Below are positions 8,211 through 16,149 of a stretch of 64,000 bases of DNA, in pieces. Numbering within the stretch: position 1 is the stretch's first letter; each line of letters begins with the position of its first letter. Both the position numbers and the translations under genes were made by a program. A model generated the notes under the pieces. It worked only from the letters and a program-made list of their open reading frames with translations, was not told where the DNA came from and did not search any database. Location of the stretch: positions 42,773-106,772 of the forward strand of contig CAZXFH010000004.1 of NCBI GenBank assembly GCA_964640055.1, in the 5' to 3' direction. Source of the stretch: CAZXFH01 sp964640055 (lineage in GTDB: Bacteria; Fidelibacterota; UBA2242; JAFGTP01).

Positions 8211-11200
8211 TCAGTAAGATTTCTGACTGGTGCGCCAGCGCTGAAAATCGGTAAACAACATATGTAAAAGCGCTTGCTGAAAATCCTTATCATCATTGAA
8301 TTTTTTATAAAAATCAAAGTTCTCATCAATCATCTGACGGGCATGTTCTTTGGCTTTGTCATCAAAGGTGAGTTTGGCGTTTTCCGGAGGATTGACCACC
8401 GCACTTTTCTGCACCGCTTCATCCTGATAAAGGCGCTCGCGAAAGGATTGAAACACTTTATCGCTTTCCTCAAAGTCTGTCCCGAAGCGTTCATTAAGGA
8501 CTCTGATAATCTCTGAAAGGGATTCCAATTCAGCTGTCCGGCTGCCGGTTTCACCATCCAGACTATCCGGTTCAATCTCGCCTTCTCCCCGGTCGAGAGA
8601 AATCTTGCCCTTGTGCATGCGTTGCAGGCGATAGGAATCCATATCCACTTGCTGCGTTACCTCCCGGGGCAATTTGGAAGGCCGCAAGGAGATCAACCGC
8701 AGCAAATACTTGCCAAACACATACAATTTTTCCAGATCAACATCGGCAAAGGGCAGGATCTGAGCCAGAAAGGCATAGGTGCGCACATATTTGGATAATT
8801 TGCGATAGAAATCCCGTCTTTCGTCTTCGGACAGTTCCGCATAGCGGTCCTTTACCGGATTTAAAATAGCATATAAACGGGCTTGCCGGACTTTTTTGCC
8901 GAAATAATGGCTGGCAAACTGATCAATATCCAGATCAGAATAGAGATGAAAGGCTTGCAGGTCCTCCATCAAATTATAAAGGACATTCGGATCTGTGCTC
9001 TCACTGAGAAAGGTTTTTTCATAATAGGGATCAAACGCCGCTTTAATGGCCGCGGCTTCATTGACAAAATCAAGGACCATGGTATCTTTTTTATGGGGAT
9101 GGATACGATTCAGCCGGCTCAGGGTTTGTACCGCATTTATACCGCCTAATTTTTTATCCACATACATGGTATGCAACAGGGGCTCGTCAAAACCGGTCTG
9201 GAATTTGTTCGCCACCACCAGAAATCGGTAGGCCTGGTGTTTAAATTGTTCCCGGGTTTGGGCCTGGGGTATTGCGTTCAATCCGCTCTCGGTAAAGGAT
9301 TGACCGGTATCCGGGTCCTTGACGGTTCCGGAAAAAGCCACCAGGGCCTGGTAAGGGTATTGCCGTTCTTTCAGGTATTTTTTCAAGGCCAGAAAAAAGC
9401 GCACCGCATGCAGCCGGGAACGGGTCACCACCATGGCTTTGGCCTGGTGCTGAATGGCCGGCGCCACAAATTTATGAAAATGTTGAACGATAATATCCGT
9501 CTTGTTGCCAATTGCATGCTCATGCAGATCCACAAAAGATCTTAACAGGGCCGACGCCTTCTGGCGGTCATACTGGGGATCATCCGCAATGGCTTTCAAC
9601 AGTTTGAAATAACTTTTATAAGTGGTGTAATTTTCCAGCACATCCAGAATAAAGTGCTCTTCAATGGCCTGCCGCATGGTGTACAGGCTGAAAGGTTCCT
9701 GTTTGCCGGAATCAGTGACCGTTCCAAACAGCTCCAACGTCTTTTTCTTGGGCGTCGCGGTAAAAGCAAAATAGCTCACATTCGGGAGTTGCCCGCGGCT
9801 TTTGATCATCTTTTCAATCCGGTCAACCAGGTCTTCTTCGGTCACATCATCCTGCTGCGCCGCTTCTTCCAGCGAAACCGGGGCCAAGACCTCATTCATC
9901 TGGCGGGTGCTTTCACCGGCCATAGAGGAGTGGGCCTCATCGATCAGCACGGCAAATTTCGTTCCTTTGAAATCCCGCATGGCCTCCGAGATCACCGGGA
10001 ATTTCTGCAGGGTGGTGGTGATGATCTTCTTGCGCTTTTCGAGCGCATCCTTCAGATCCTGACTGGTATCGTCATCGCCAATCGGCTGGACCACGCCGGG
10101 CGTATTCTGAAATTGCAAGACCACATTCCGGAGCTGCTTATCCAGAATTCTGCGATCAGTGATAACAATAATCGTGTCAAAAACCGGCTCATCCGCGTAG
10201 GTATGTAAGCCGGACAGCTGATGGGCCAGCCAGGCAATGGTATTGCTCTTGCCGCTGCCGGCACTGTGCTGAATCAGATAGGTCTGACCCACGCCATTTT
10301 CCCGGGCATGATTGACCATGCTGCGCACTGCTTGCAGCTGATGATAACGCGGGAAGATCAGCTGCTCGGTCTTTTTATCCTGGCCGGTGCGGGCATCATT
10401 CTCAGTCACTTCCAAGGTGTGGATAAAGTGCTGGATCAAATTCAAAATACTGTCCCGGGTCCAGATCTTTTCCCACAGGTAGCTGGTGGCATATTGCTCA
10501 TCACCCAGAGGTGTGGGATTGCCGGCACCGCCTTCCCGGCCTTTATTAAAGGGTAAAAAATAGGTCTGGCCTTTCTCTAAATGGGTGGTATAGTAAACCT
10601 CATTGGGATCAACCGCAAAATGGGCCAGGCAGCGCTTGAACCGGAACAGGGGCTCCCGGGGATCCCGGTCGCTCCGGTACTGCGCCATCGCATCTTCCAC
10701 ATTCTGACCGTTCAGCGGATTTTTCAATTCGGCTGTGAAAAGCGGCAAGCCATTCAAAAAAATTACCAGATCCAGACTCTGTTCGGTCTCCTCGCTGTAT
10801 TTTAACTGCCGGATCACGGCAAAAGAATTGGCGCGGTACTTCTTCCGCAAGGCAACATTGAAACCGGTATTGGGCCGGAAATAGGCCAGGTGAAAACGGC
10901 AACCCGATATTTTTAAAGGATGGCGCAGACAATGCAGGGTGCCGCGCCGCTCTATCTGGCGCCTGAGCCGCTGCAAGAGCTGCGAACGGGCATCGCCGGC
11001 CGTCACTTTCTGAAACTTACGCCACTCAGCGGGTTGGGTGGCACGGATGAAATTCAGGAGCTCTGCCGGCAGTAAACAGAGCGCCCGGTCATAGTCCTGA
11101 GTGGTGCGGCGCTGAAAACCACCCGGCTGACCCGCAACCTCATAGGCCCGGAACGGCTCAGTACTGCGCTCCGGAGCCAAGTCCCGCTCCTGCAACAGGG

Positions 11201-11249
11201 TGGCTTCCAGATCAGTTTCAAAATACTTTTCACGGATTTGCTGGCTCAT
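8211..11249 (-). CDS. hsdR: Type I restriction enzyme, R (endonuclease/translocase) subunit
   Basis: 1012 residues, a normal HsdR length. The N-terminal nuclease domain shows Asp160 and Glu174-x-Lys176 (SLDLVIFLNG, TAELK), the PD-(D/E)xK core. Superfamily 2 helicase motifs follow: Walker A QHSAGSGKSN, DEAH (VLIDEAHSS), motif III FAFTATPKKKT and a late QTLSRLNR motif. With HsdM and HsdS it would cut unmethylated DNA after ATP-driven translocation. The start codon overlaps the hsdS stop by 4 bp (ATGA), so the two are translationally coupled. No frameshift or missing motif is seen; the gene looks functional. Confidence 0.95.
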   Translation of the reverse strand: MSQQIREKYFETDLEATLLQERDLAPERSTEPFRAYEVAGQPGGFQRRTTQDYDRALCLLPAELLNFIRATQPAEWRKFQKVTAGDARSQLLQRLRRQIERRGTLHCLRHPLKISGCRFHLAYFRPNTGFNVALRKKYRANSFAVIRQLKYSEETEQSLDLVIFLNGLPLFTAELKNPLNGQNVEDAMAQYRSDRDPREPLFRFKRCLAHFAVDPNEVYYTTHLEKGQTYFLPFNKGREGGAGNPTPLGDEQYATSYLWEKIWTRDSILNLIQHFIHTLEVTENDARTGQDKKTEQLIFPRYHQLQAVRSMVNHARENGVGQTYLIQHSAGSGKSNTIAWLAHQLSGLHTYADEPVFDTIIVITDRRILDKQLRNVVLQFQNTPGVVQPIGDDDTSQDLKDALEKRKKIITTTLQKFPVISEAMRDFKGTKFAVLIDEAHSSMAGESTRQMNEVLAPVSLEEAAQQDDVTEEDLVDRIEKMIKSRGQLPNVSYFAFTATPKKKTLELFGTVTDSGKQEPFSLYTMRQAIEEHFILDVLENYTTYKSYFKLLKAIADDPQYDRQKASALLRSFVDLHEHAIGNKTDIIVQHFHKFVAPAIQHQAKAMVVTRSRLHAVRFFLALKKYLKERQYPYQALVAFSGTVKDPDTGQSFTESGLNAIPQAQTREQFKHQAYRFLVVANKFQTGFDEPLLHTMYVDKKLGGINAVQTLSRLNRIHPHKKDTMVLDFVNEAAAIKAAFDPYYEKTFLSESTDPNVLYNLMEDLQAFHLYSDLDIDQFASHYFGKKVRQARLYAILNPVKDRYAELSEDERRDFYRKLSKYVRTYAFLAQILPFADVDLEKLYVFGKYLLRLISLRPSKLPREVTQQVDMDSYRLQRMHKGKISLDRGEGEIEPDSLDGETGSRTAELESLSEIIRVLNERFGTDFEESDKVFQSFRERLYQDEAVQKSAVVNPPENAKLTFDDKAKEHARQMIDENFDFYKKFNDDKDFQQALLHMLFTDFQRWRTSQKSY

Positions 11250-12562
11250 GCACTAACCTCCTCAACAGGTACTTCATCCCGCACATCTATTTTACCGGTA
11301 ACGGTGGCCGAAATCAAGGCCTGGCGGTATTCTTTTAAATGCTGTATGCTGTTTTCTATTTGAATAATTGTGTGATCAATCACCGCAGTCTTCCGGTCGA
11401 GGAAGGTGGCGATGGCGCGTTGTTCGGGGAGGGGAGGTAAAATTACTGGAATACCTCCCATAACGCTTTGATTTAATTTGTCACGAGTTGAACCCCAGAT
11501 ATAATCTTTATAATTAACCACATTTAAATACGATTTAAGATAATCAGTATCGATATTTTTATTAGGTAGAAGCACATGAACATGGTTATTTACCCATACT
11601 TTTCCAATCACCTTAAAAGCAACGTCTTTAAATTTCTCGAAAAAAGGGGCTCCATCTTCACCGAGCAGTATTAATTCATTATCGAATAAATAGTCATTGA
11701 TATAATCTACAATTCCATTCGCACCCCAGTATGGGATGTTGCCTTTAATCTGTGATCGCTCCTCTGAATTAAGTGGGATACGCTTACTATCTAGACACTT
11801 TGTATAATATCTAAGTCTTGAGCGTTTCCAATAGCTTGGTATTTCCCCAATCCACTCAATTCCCGAGGATTTCATGGGCGCATCCGGGTCCAGGCCTTTG
11901 GTCACCGCTTTGGTGATCAGCGCCTGGCGCTTTTCCTTGAGCCGCGCGATGAGCTGCTCTTTCTTCTCAATCAGCTGGTCAATGGCGGCGGTCTTGCGGT
12001 CGAGGAAGGCAGCGATGGCGCGTTGTTCGGGGAGGGGAGGGAGAGAAATATCGATGCTTCGTACGTCATAAGTACTTAAACCATATCGGGTAATACCATT
12101 GGCTCTCAAACCAAATTCTTCTCGGTATTTTTTAGATTGAAGCAGTCTAAAAAGATAGCCTCCGAGTATTTCTCTTCCCTTGCATTTAATTAGTGATAAA
12201 TGATAACCACATACTAGATTATCTTTGATCTCTTTTACCAATGCAGGAACTGCAATATCATCCGCTATTTCCGAATCCTTTGTGATGATAATGTCATCAA
12301 GTTCTAACTTAAACTTTTCTATCTGACTATTGGTAGCAGTCGCTTTCATAAATTCAATATCATTAGTAATGAACTCATTATAATAGACATCTGTATAATT
12401 GCATAAATCGACTTCTATTTCGTTTTCATCCGTTTTTTTATTCACATTCGACGGATTTGTATTCGAAACAAATTTTAACTTTTTTATACTCCATTTTTCC
12501 GGTACTAATCCAATCCACTCAATTCCCGACTCTTTCAGTTCATTTTGTTTACGGTAGCGCAT
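11246..12562 (-). CDS. hsdS: Type I restriction-modification specificity subunit
   Basis: 438 residues with two variable target-recognition domains (~10-165 and ~235-390), each opening with an IEWIG motif and each followed by the conserved spacer beginning LPPLPEQRAIA.FLDRKTA and a coiled-coil helix. This two-fold layout is diagnostic for HsdS, which reads the two halves of a bipartite recognition site. The two spacers are so alike in DNA that 29 bp are identical (11409-11437 and 12012-12040). The variable domains are more A/T-rich than the spacers, as expected for recombining recognition domains. The start lies 154 bp downstream of the DUF262 gene, in a gap with nested inverted repeats. Confidence 0.95.
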   Translation of the reverse strand: MRYRKQNELKESGIEWIGLVPEKWSIKKLKFVSNTNPSNVNKKTDENEIEVDLCNYTDVYYNEFITNDIEFMKATATNSQIEKFKLELDDIIITKDSEIADDIAVPALVKEIKDNLVCGYHLSLIKCKGREILGGYLFRLLQSKKYREEFGLRANGITRYGLSTYDVRSIDISLPPLPEQRAIAAFLDRKTAAIDQLIEKKEQLIARLKEKRQALITKAVTKGLDPDAPMKSSGIEWIGEIPSYWKRSRLRYYTKCLDSKRIPLNSEERSQIKGNIPYWGANGIVDYINDYLFDNELILLGEDGAPFFEKFKDVAFKVIGKVWVNNHVHVLLPNKNIDTDYLKSYLNVVNYKDYIWGSTRDKLNQSVMGGIPVILPPLPEQRAIATFLDRKTAVIDHTIIQIENSIQHLKEYRQALISATVTGKIDVRDEVPVEEVSA

Positions 12563-12715
12563 GTTAATATTGGGTTGCTTTTTTTGTCTGCACCATGATT
12601 TTCCCGATTGGCATGATTACCTGGTTTTTGGGTGATTTTGCTCTAGTTGTTAAAATCATGTAATATCCTAAATCATAGTGCAGACGATTTGCGGGTGAGT
12701 GGTAGCATATTAACA
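12562..12715. repeat. Nested inverted repeats between the DUF262 gene and hsdS
   Basis: The inner pair is GTCTGCACCATGATTT (12586-12601) and AAATCATAGTGCAGAC (12670-12685), 15 of 16 complementary. The outer pair is TGTTAATAT (12562-12570) and ATATTAACA (12707-12715), fully complementary. Together they span the whole gap. It may be a small MITE-like relic or a long RNA hairpin between the two genes. Confidence 0.6.
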
Positions 12716-12716
12716 A

Positions 12717-14540
12717 TCATCCTACTATTTCTTCAAATTTTTCATGGTTCCAAATCTTCTTACAAATTTCATAATACAATTGTTGCCGTTTTTTCATTTC
12801 ATCTGATTTAAATGTTTCATACGGTTCAAATGGAAGGCCATAGTATTCTTTCATCTTTAAAAATCCTGGATTCTTTTCATAGCATAATGGATTTAGCGAT
12901 TTCGCTAATAGATTTTGGCCAAAATAGTGTTCCCTTTTAATTCTATATTCTCTATCGCTGTAACTTTGGTTAAACTTACGCGGTAACAGGAGTAGGCCTC
13001 CGAAGTTATTCCGGAATTCACGGAACTCATACTCGTTATCAAACTCATCAGTGTGTCGTTGGTACTTATCCGCCCATATATGCTCAATTTGGTATATATT
13101 TTTCTTTACATTTAAATATCCTGAAATATCAGAGGGCATATCCGATTCCGTCTCAATAAAATGGGTCATGCGTGCTAAAATATAGAACAAATACTTTTTC
13201 GTAAAATTATTCATCCTAACTGTTAGAATTCCATCAATTTGATAGGGATTGGTTTTTATCCATTCTAACAATATATCAGCTAAATTTGAAATACTTTTAT
13301 CTCGTAATCTTCTCCCTAATTGAAACATGCTATAATACATATCTGAATAGGAAACACTTTTGTAATTCACGACTCTCTGCATAAAATAATAGTCCATAAA
13401 ATATGTAATTAATCTGATCTTGGTTTCAGTTGTGGACTGAGGATCACTCGGGTCTAAGGAAGAAAGGACTAGTTGATATTGAAGGGTAAAATTATTGTTC
13501 GCATTGAAAAAGACTTTATCATATTTATCAGTCAATTCAATTGACCATTGTCTCAAATTTTTGTACCAGCGTAGATAAAACTCATAATCCTGTTCAAGAA
13601 ATCGTTCGAAATCTGCTGAACTATTCAACCCAATTTTGTTATTATTATCTCTGATCCATTTGTGGTATCGAGCAATTTCCTCAAAATCTTTATTCTCCGC
13701 TCCGCGTTTCCTTTCTCTTATCGATTCCGCATATTTTGCACGAAACCAGGCACGGAAAAAATCCGAATCCTCTTCTTTTGAAAATTTTCGCAAGTCATGA
13801 ATACTTATTTTCCAAGCCTCATTTAATCGATCACGAACACTTTCTTGCGAAATATTCGCCAACAGATATCCCTTAAGCATATCAGTTGAAGTAAGTTGCT
13901 GCCCACGATCATTCATCGTTTCAAATATCAGATATGCATCTTCATCAGAATATGCGGTTATCTGCACGAGATCGACGTTATCCTTCAACCAATCAATAAA
14001 ATATGGTAGTGCTCCATTCTTAATATCTTCCGGAAATTCTCGTTCAATATCCTGATATCGGTTCCAAATATTTTGATTGGACTCAGATTCATCAGAAACA
14101 TCAAAATCATTTCCTTCATATATTGCTTTGATTACTTTTGTCCGGTCCTCGATGTCGATATTGAATGTTTTAGTTCCATATTTTTCAGAGAAGATTAAAT
14201 CATTTATATCAACTTTCATGTCATGAGATTTCTGTAAATGGTTTAAATATATCAGCAGTAGAGTTAGAGAAGTCAATCGTTGCTGTCCATCAACAATATA
14301 TTTTTGACCTCCTCGTTCACATACAATTATTGCCCCGAGATAGTAACGAGTATATTTCTCGACTGCGCTTCTCCCATCTCCTTTTTGATATGACTCAAAA
14401 AATTTGCCCGAAAAATCATCTAACAGTTCCTGAATATGCTTTTCTTCCCACCGATACTCTCGTTGGTAATAATCGATAGTATACTTCGTTTTGGTCAACA
14501 ATTCACTAACCGTTTTCTCTTTGCCTTGGATTTTATACAT
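12717..14540 (-). CDS. DUF262/DUF1524 (GmrSD-like) defence-associated nuclease
   Basis: 607 residues. The N-terminal DUF262 (ParB-like/GmrS) domain shows the DGQQRLTSL motif near residue 85, and an NDRGQQLTSTDMLKGYLL segment follows near 210. The C-terminal part has the DUF1524 HNH-like signature: IEHIWADKYQ, then NNFGGLLLLPRKFN. Proteins with this pairing include GmrSD and related type IV-like restriction enzymes and other phage-defence effectors. A clear AGGAG precedes the ATG. It is visibly more A/T-rich than hsdM or hsdR, a sign of separate acquisition. Here it lies inside a type I operon between the AlbA_2 gene and hsdS. Whether it cuts modified DNA or backs up HsdR is unknown. Confidence 0.85.
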   Translation of the reverse strand: MYKIQGKEKTVSELLTKTKYTIDYYQREYRWEEKHIQELLDDFSGKFFESYQKGDGRSAVEKYTRYYLGAIIVCERGGQKYIVDGQQRLTSLTLLLIYLNHLQKSHDMKVDINDLIFSEKYGTKTFNIDIEDRTKVIKAIYEGNDFDVSDESESNQNIWNRYQDIEREFPEDIKNGALPYFIDWLKDNVDLVQITAYSDEDAYLIFETMNDRGQQLTSTDMLKGYLLANISQESVRDRLNEAWKISIHDLRKFSKEEDSDFFRAWFRAKYAESIRERKRGAENKDFEEIARYHKWIRDNNNKIGLNSSADFERFLEQDYEFYLRWYKNLRQWSIELTDKYDKVFFNANNNFTLQYQLVLSSLDPSDPQSTTETKIRLITYFMDYYFMQRVVNYKSVSYSDMYYSMFQLGRRLRDKSISNLADILLEWIKTNPYQIDGILTVRMNNFTKKYLFYILARMTHFIETESDMPSDISGYLNVKKNIYQIEHIWADKYQRHTDEFDNEYEFREFRNNFGGLLLLPRKFNQSYSDREYRIKREHYFGQNLLAKSLNPLCYEKNPGFLKMKEYYGLPFEPYETFKSDEMKKRQQLYYEICKKIWNHEKFEEIVG

Positions 14541-14600
14541 AAAAAAACTCCTGATTCTTGACTTGGGACAGACTTGGGACGATGTTGTCCCCGGTTTAAT

Positions 14601-16145
14601 TCACAATTTTTCCAAATACTTTTTGCCGATCTCCGTAATGGTGTATTTCTGCTCCGGATGTCTCGGCGCGTCGGGATACAGATACTCAATCAGACCGTAA
14701 TCCATAAGATTATTCACCATTCGGCGAAAATGGCCTGTTCGTTTTGTCAAACCCATCTCACGCAGCAATTCATTGAGCGAACTTGGACCGCTGTCCAGTG
14801 TTTGAAGAATTCCCGTTTCGGTAGGATTCAAGGAGTCCGGGAGAGCTTGGTCCCCAGCTTGGTCCCTAGCTTGGCCCCCAGCTTGGACCCCCACTCGAGC
14901 TTCCTCATGGATTGGGATGTGTGCAAGGAAGTAACTTGCCTTATCATCCGTTTCAAAATGCGGTTCCGGAGATCCGTTGTTCTCCATTGCAGCGTAAATT
15001 TTCGGAAAGCCGGTTGCCCGTCCCTCTGTGAGACGCAGTTCCTTCAGAAATTCGCCAATACGACGATTTCTGTACGTTCTTGCTACTATGCGTCTCTCCT
15101 GGAGCTTCTTATTATCCACAGGGGGAAGGGGGCCCGGAAAACTCAACACTTCAATCTGATCTTGACGGATATTCACTTCTATGGGATCATGATGATCATA
15201 ACTCCGGTGATAAACCGCATTGGCGATCACTTCTTCGATTGCAGCGTAGGGATAATTGTAGAATCTTTCTACCTCCGCTTGATTGGGAACTTTGCGCACC
15301 TGCTCGGCGATAACGTTAGTCTCGATATAATGCAGTGCATCTCTTAATTGATGGTGTATCGGCCCCGTGAAAGATTTTTCCGAGAACTCGTCGCCAACGT
15401 CATCACGATATACAACAACATCGATTTGTGCCCCAGGGAAAAACTGTTCCGGATGTTCATTGAACATAAGCAATCCCACATTAACCGGCTGCAGATTCTC
15501 CTCTGCGCCCTTTGCAATCTTCATCCGCTGACACAGATCTTTGAATGCAATGGAATCCACTTCCTCATAAAGTTGGCTATCCACTTCCGACAGAAAGCTC
15601 TTCACAAGACTTTTGTCTATATCATCCAGTGAGGCTTGGTGGTTGACCCTGTCATCATAGGGTACATTGGCAGCAAGCTCATGTAATTGTTGTTTTTCCT
15701 CTCTATCCGCCTGCACCGTTGAACTATATCTTCTAATCCATTGTCTTCGTCCTGTCGATTTATCACCTAACGACACCGGTGCATCATAGGGACGGTTATC
15801 ACCACCGGGACACCAAAGAACAAGGATATGTTCTCCTTGGTATTCAGTGAAATGAGTTAGGGCATAATAATTTGGCAGAATCTTTTTGCTAAGTTGAATG
15901 AGATCTTTCTGGATAGAATCGAATTGATTGACATTTAAGCCTTCTGGGGGCAAAACAGGTTGCCCATCTTTATCCTCTTCTATCCCTATGATAATGTACC
16001 CACCGCCAAGGTTATTAATGTCATTTCCAAAAGCGCACATGGTGTGCATTACAGGCTGCGGATTCCATCCTCTTTTAAACTCTTTGCGCTCGTCTTCCAC
16101 AATGGAGCCGGTTATCAATTCTTCGATATTTATGGGAAGTGCCAT
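14601..16145 (-). CDS. AlbA_2 (Schlafen-like) / HATPase_c_4 protein
   Basis: 514 residues from the ATG at 16145, 4 bp after the hsdM stop; a GTG at 16169 would overlap hsdM. N-terminal AlbA_2 domain (~1-150; ERKEFKRG, then GGGYIIIGIEEDKDG), a middle region, an HATPase_c_4-type segment (EEVIANAVYHRSYDHHDPIEV, ~265-370), a short G-x-Q-A repeat linker, and a winged-helix end (LNELLREMGLTKRTGHFRR). Such proteins are annotated as ATP-binding or putative transcriptional regulators and are frequent in type I restriction operons. The linker is coded by four 12-bp tandem repeats (14844-14891). Role could be regulation of hsd expression or a separate nucleic-acid-sensing defence function; not known. 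Confidence 0.85.
   Translation of the reverse strand: MALPINIEELITGSIVEDERKEFKRGWNPQPVMHTMCAFGNDINNLGGGYIIIGIEEDKDGQPVLPPEGLNVNQFDSIQKDLIQLSKKILPNYYALTHFTEYQGEHILVLWCPGGDNRPYDAPVSLGDKSTGRRQWIRRYSSTVQADREEKQQLHELAANVPYDDRVNHQASLDDIDKSLVKSFLSEVDSQLYEEVDSIAFKDLCQRMKIAKGAEENLQPVNVGLLMFNEHPEQFFPGAQIDVVVYRDDVGDEFSEKSFTGPIHHQLRDALHYIETNVIAEQVRKVPNQAEVERFYNYPYAAIEEVIANAVYHRSYDHHDPIEVNIRQDQIEVLSFPGPLPPVDNKKLQERRIVARTYRNRRIGEFLKELRLTEGRATGFPKIYAAMENNGSPEPHFETDDKASYFLAHIPIHEEARVGVQAGGQARDQAGDQALPDSLNPTETGILQTLDSGPSSLNELLREMGLTKRTGHFRRMVNNLMDYGLIEYLYPDAPRHPEQKYTITEIGKKYLEKL
14844..14891 (-). repeat. Four 12-bp tandem repeats inside the AlbA_2 gene
   Basis: Four units of AGCTTGGNCCCN in the plus strand (14844-14855, 14856-14867, 14868-14879, 14880-14891) encode the reiterated G/R-x-Q-A tetrapeptide linking the ATPase-like and winged-helix parts. 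The unit is a multiple of three, so copy-number change would alter linker length without frameshift. Confidence 0.85.
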
Positions 16146-16149
16146 GGTA

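Noticed and set aside
7757..8267. Rightward short frames over the end of phoH and the repeats
   Set aside because: They run through palindromic repeats and into the antisense of hsdR; no ribosome-binding site and no protein-like pattern.
14844..14891. CRISPR-like tandem array
   Set aside because: The units are 12 bp, contiguous without spacers, and inside a coding frame; this is a peptide repeat, not a CRISPR array. No other array was found.
14574..15347. Long rightward open frame of 257 codons inside the AlbA_2 gene
   Set aside because: The opposite strand encodes recognised AlbA_2, ATPase-like and winged-helix domains across the same interval; this frame has a codon pattern of an antisense shadow and no recognisable domain.
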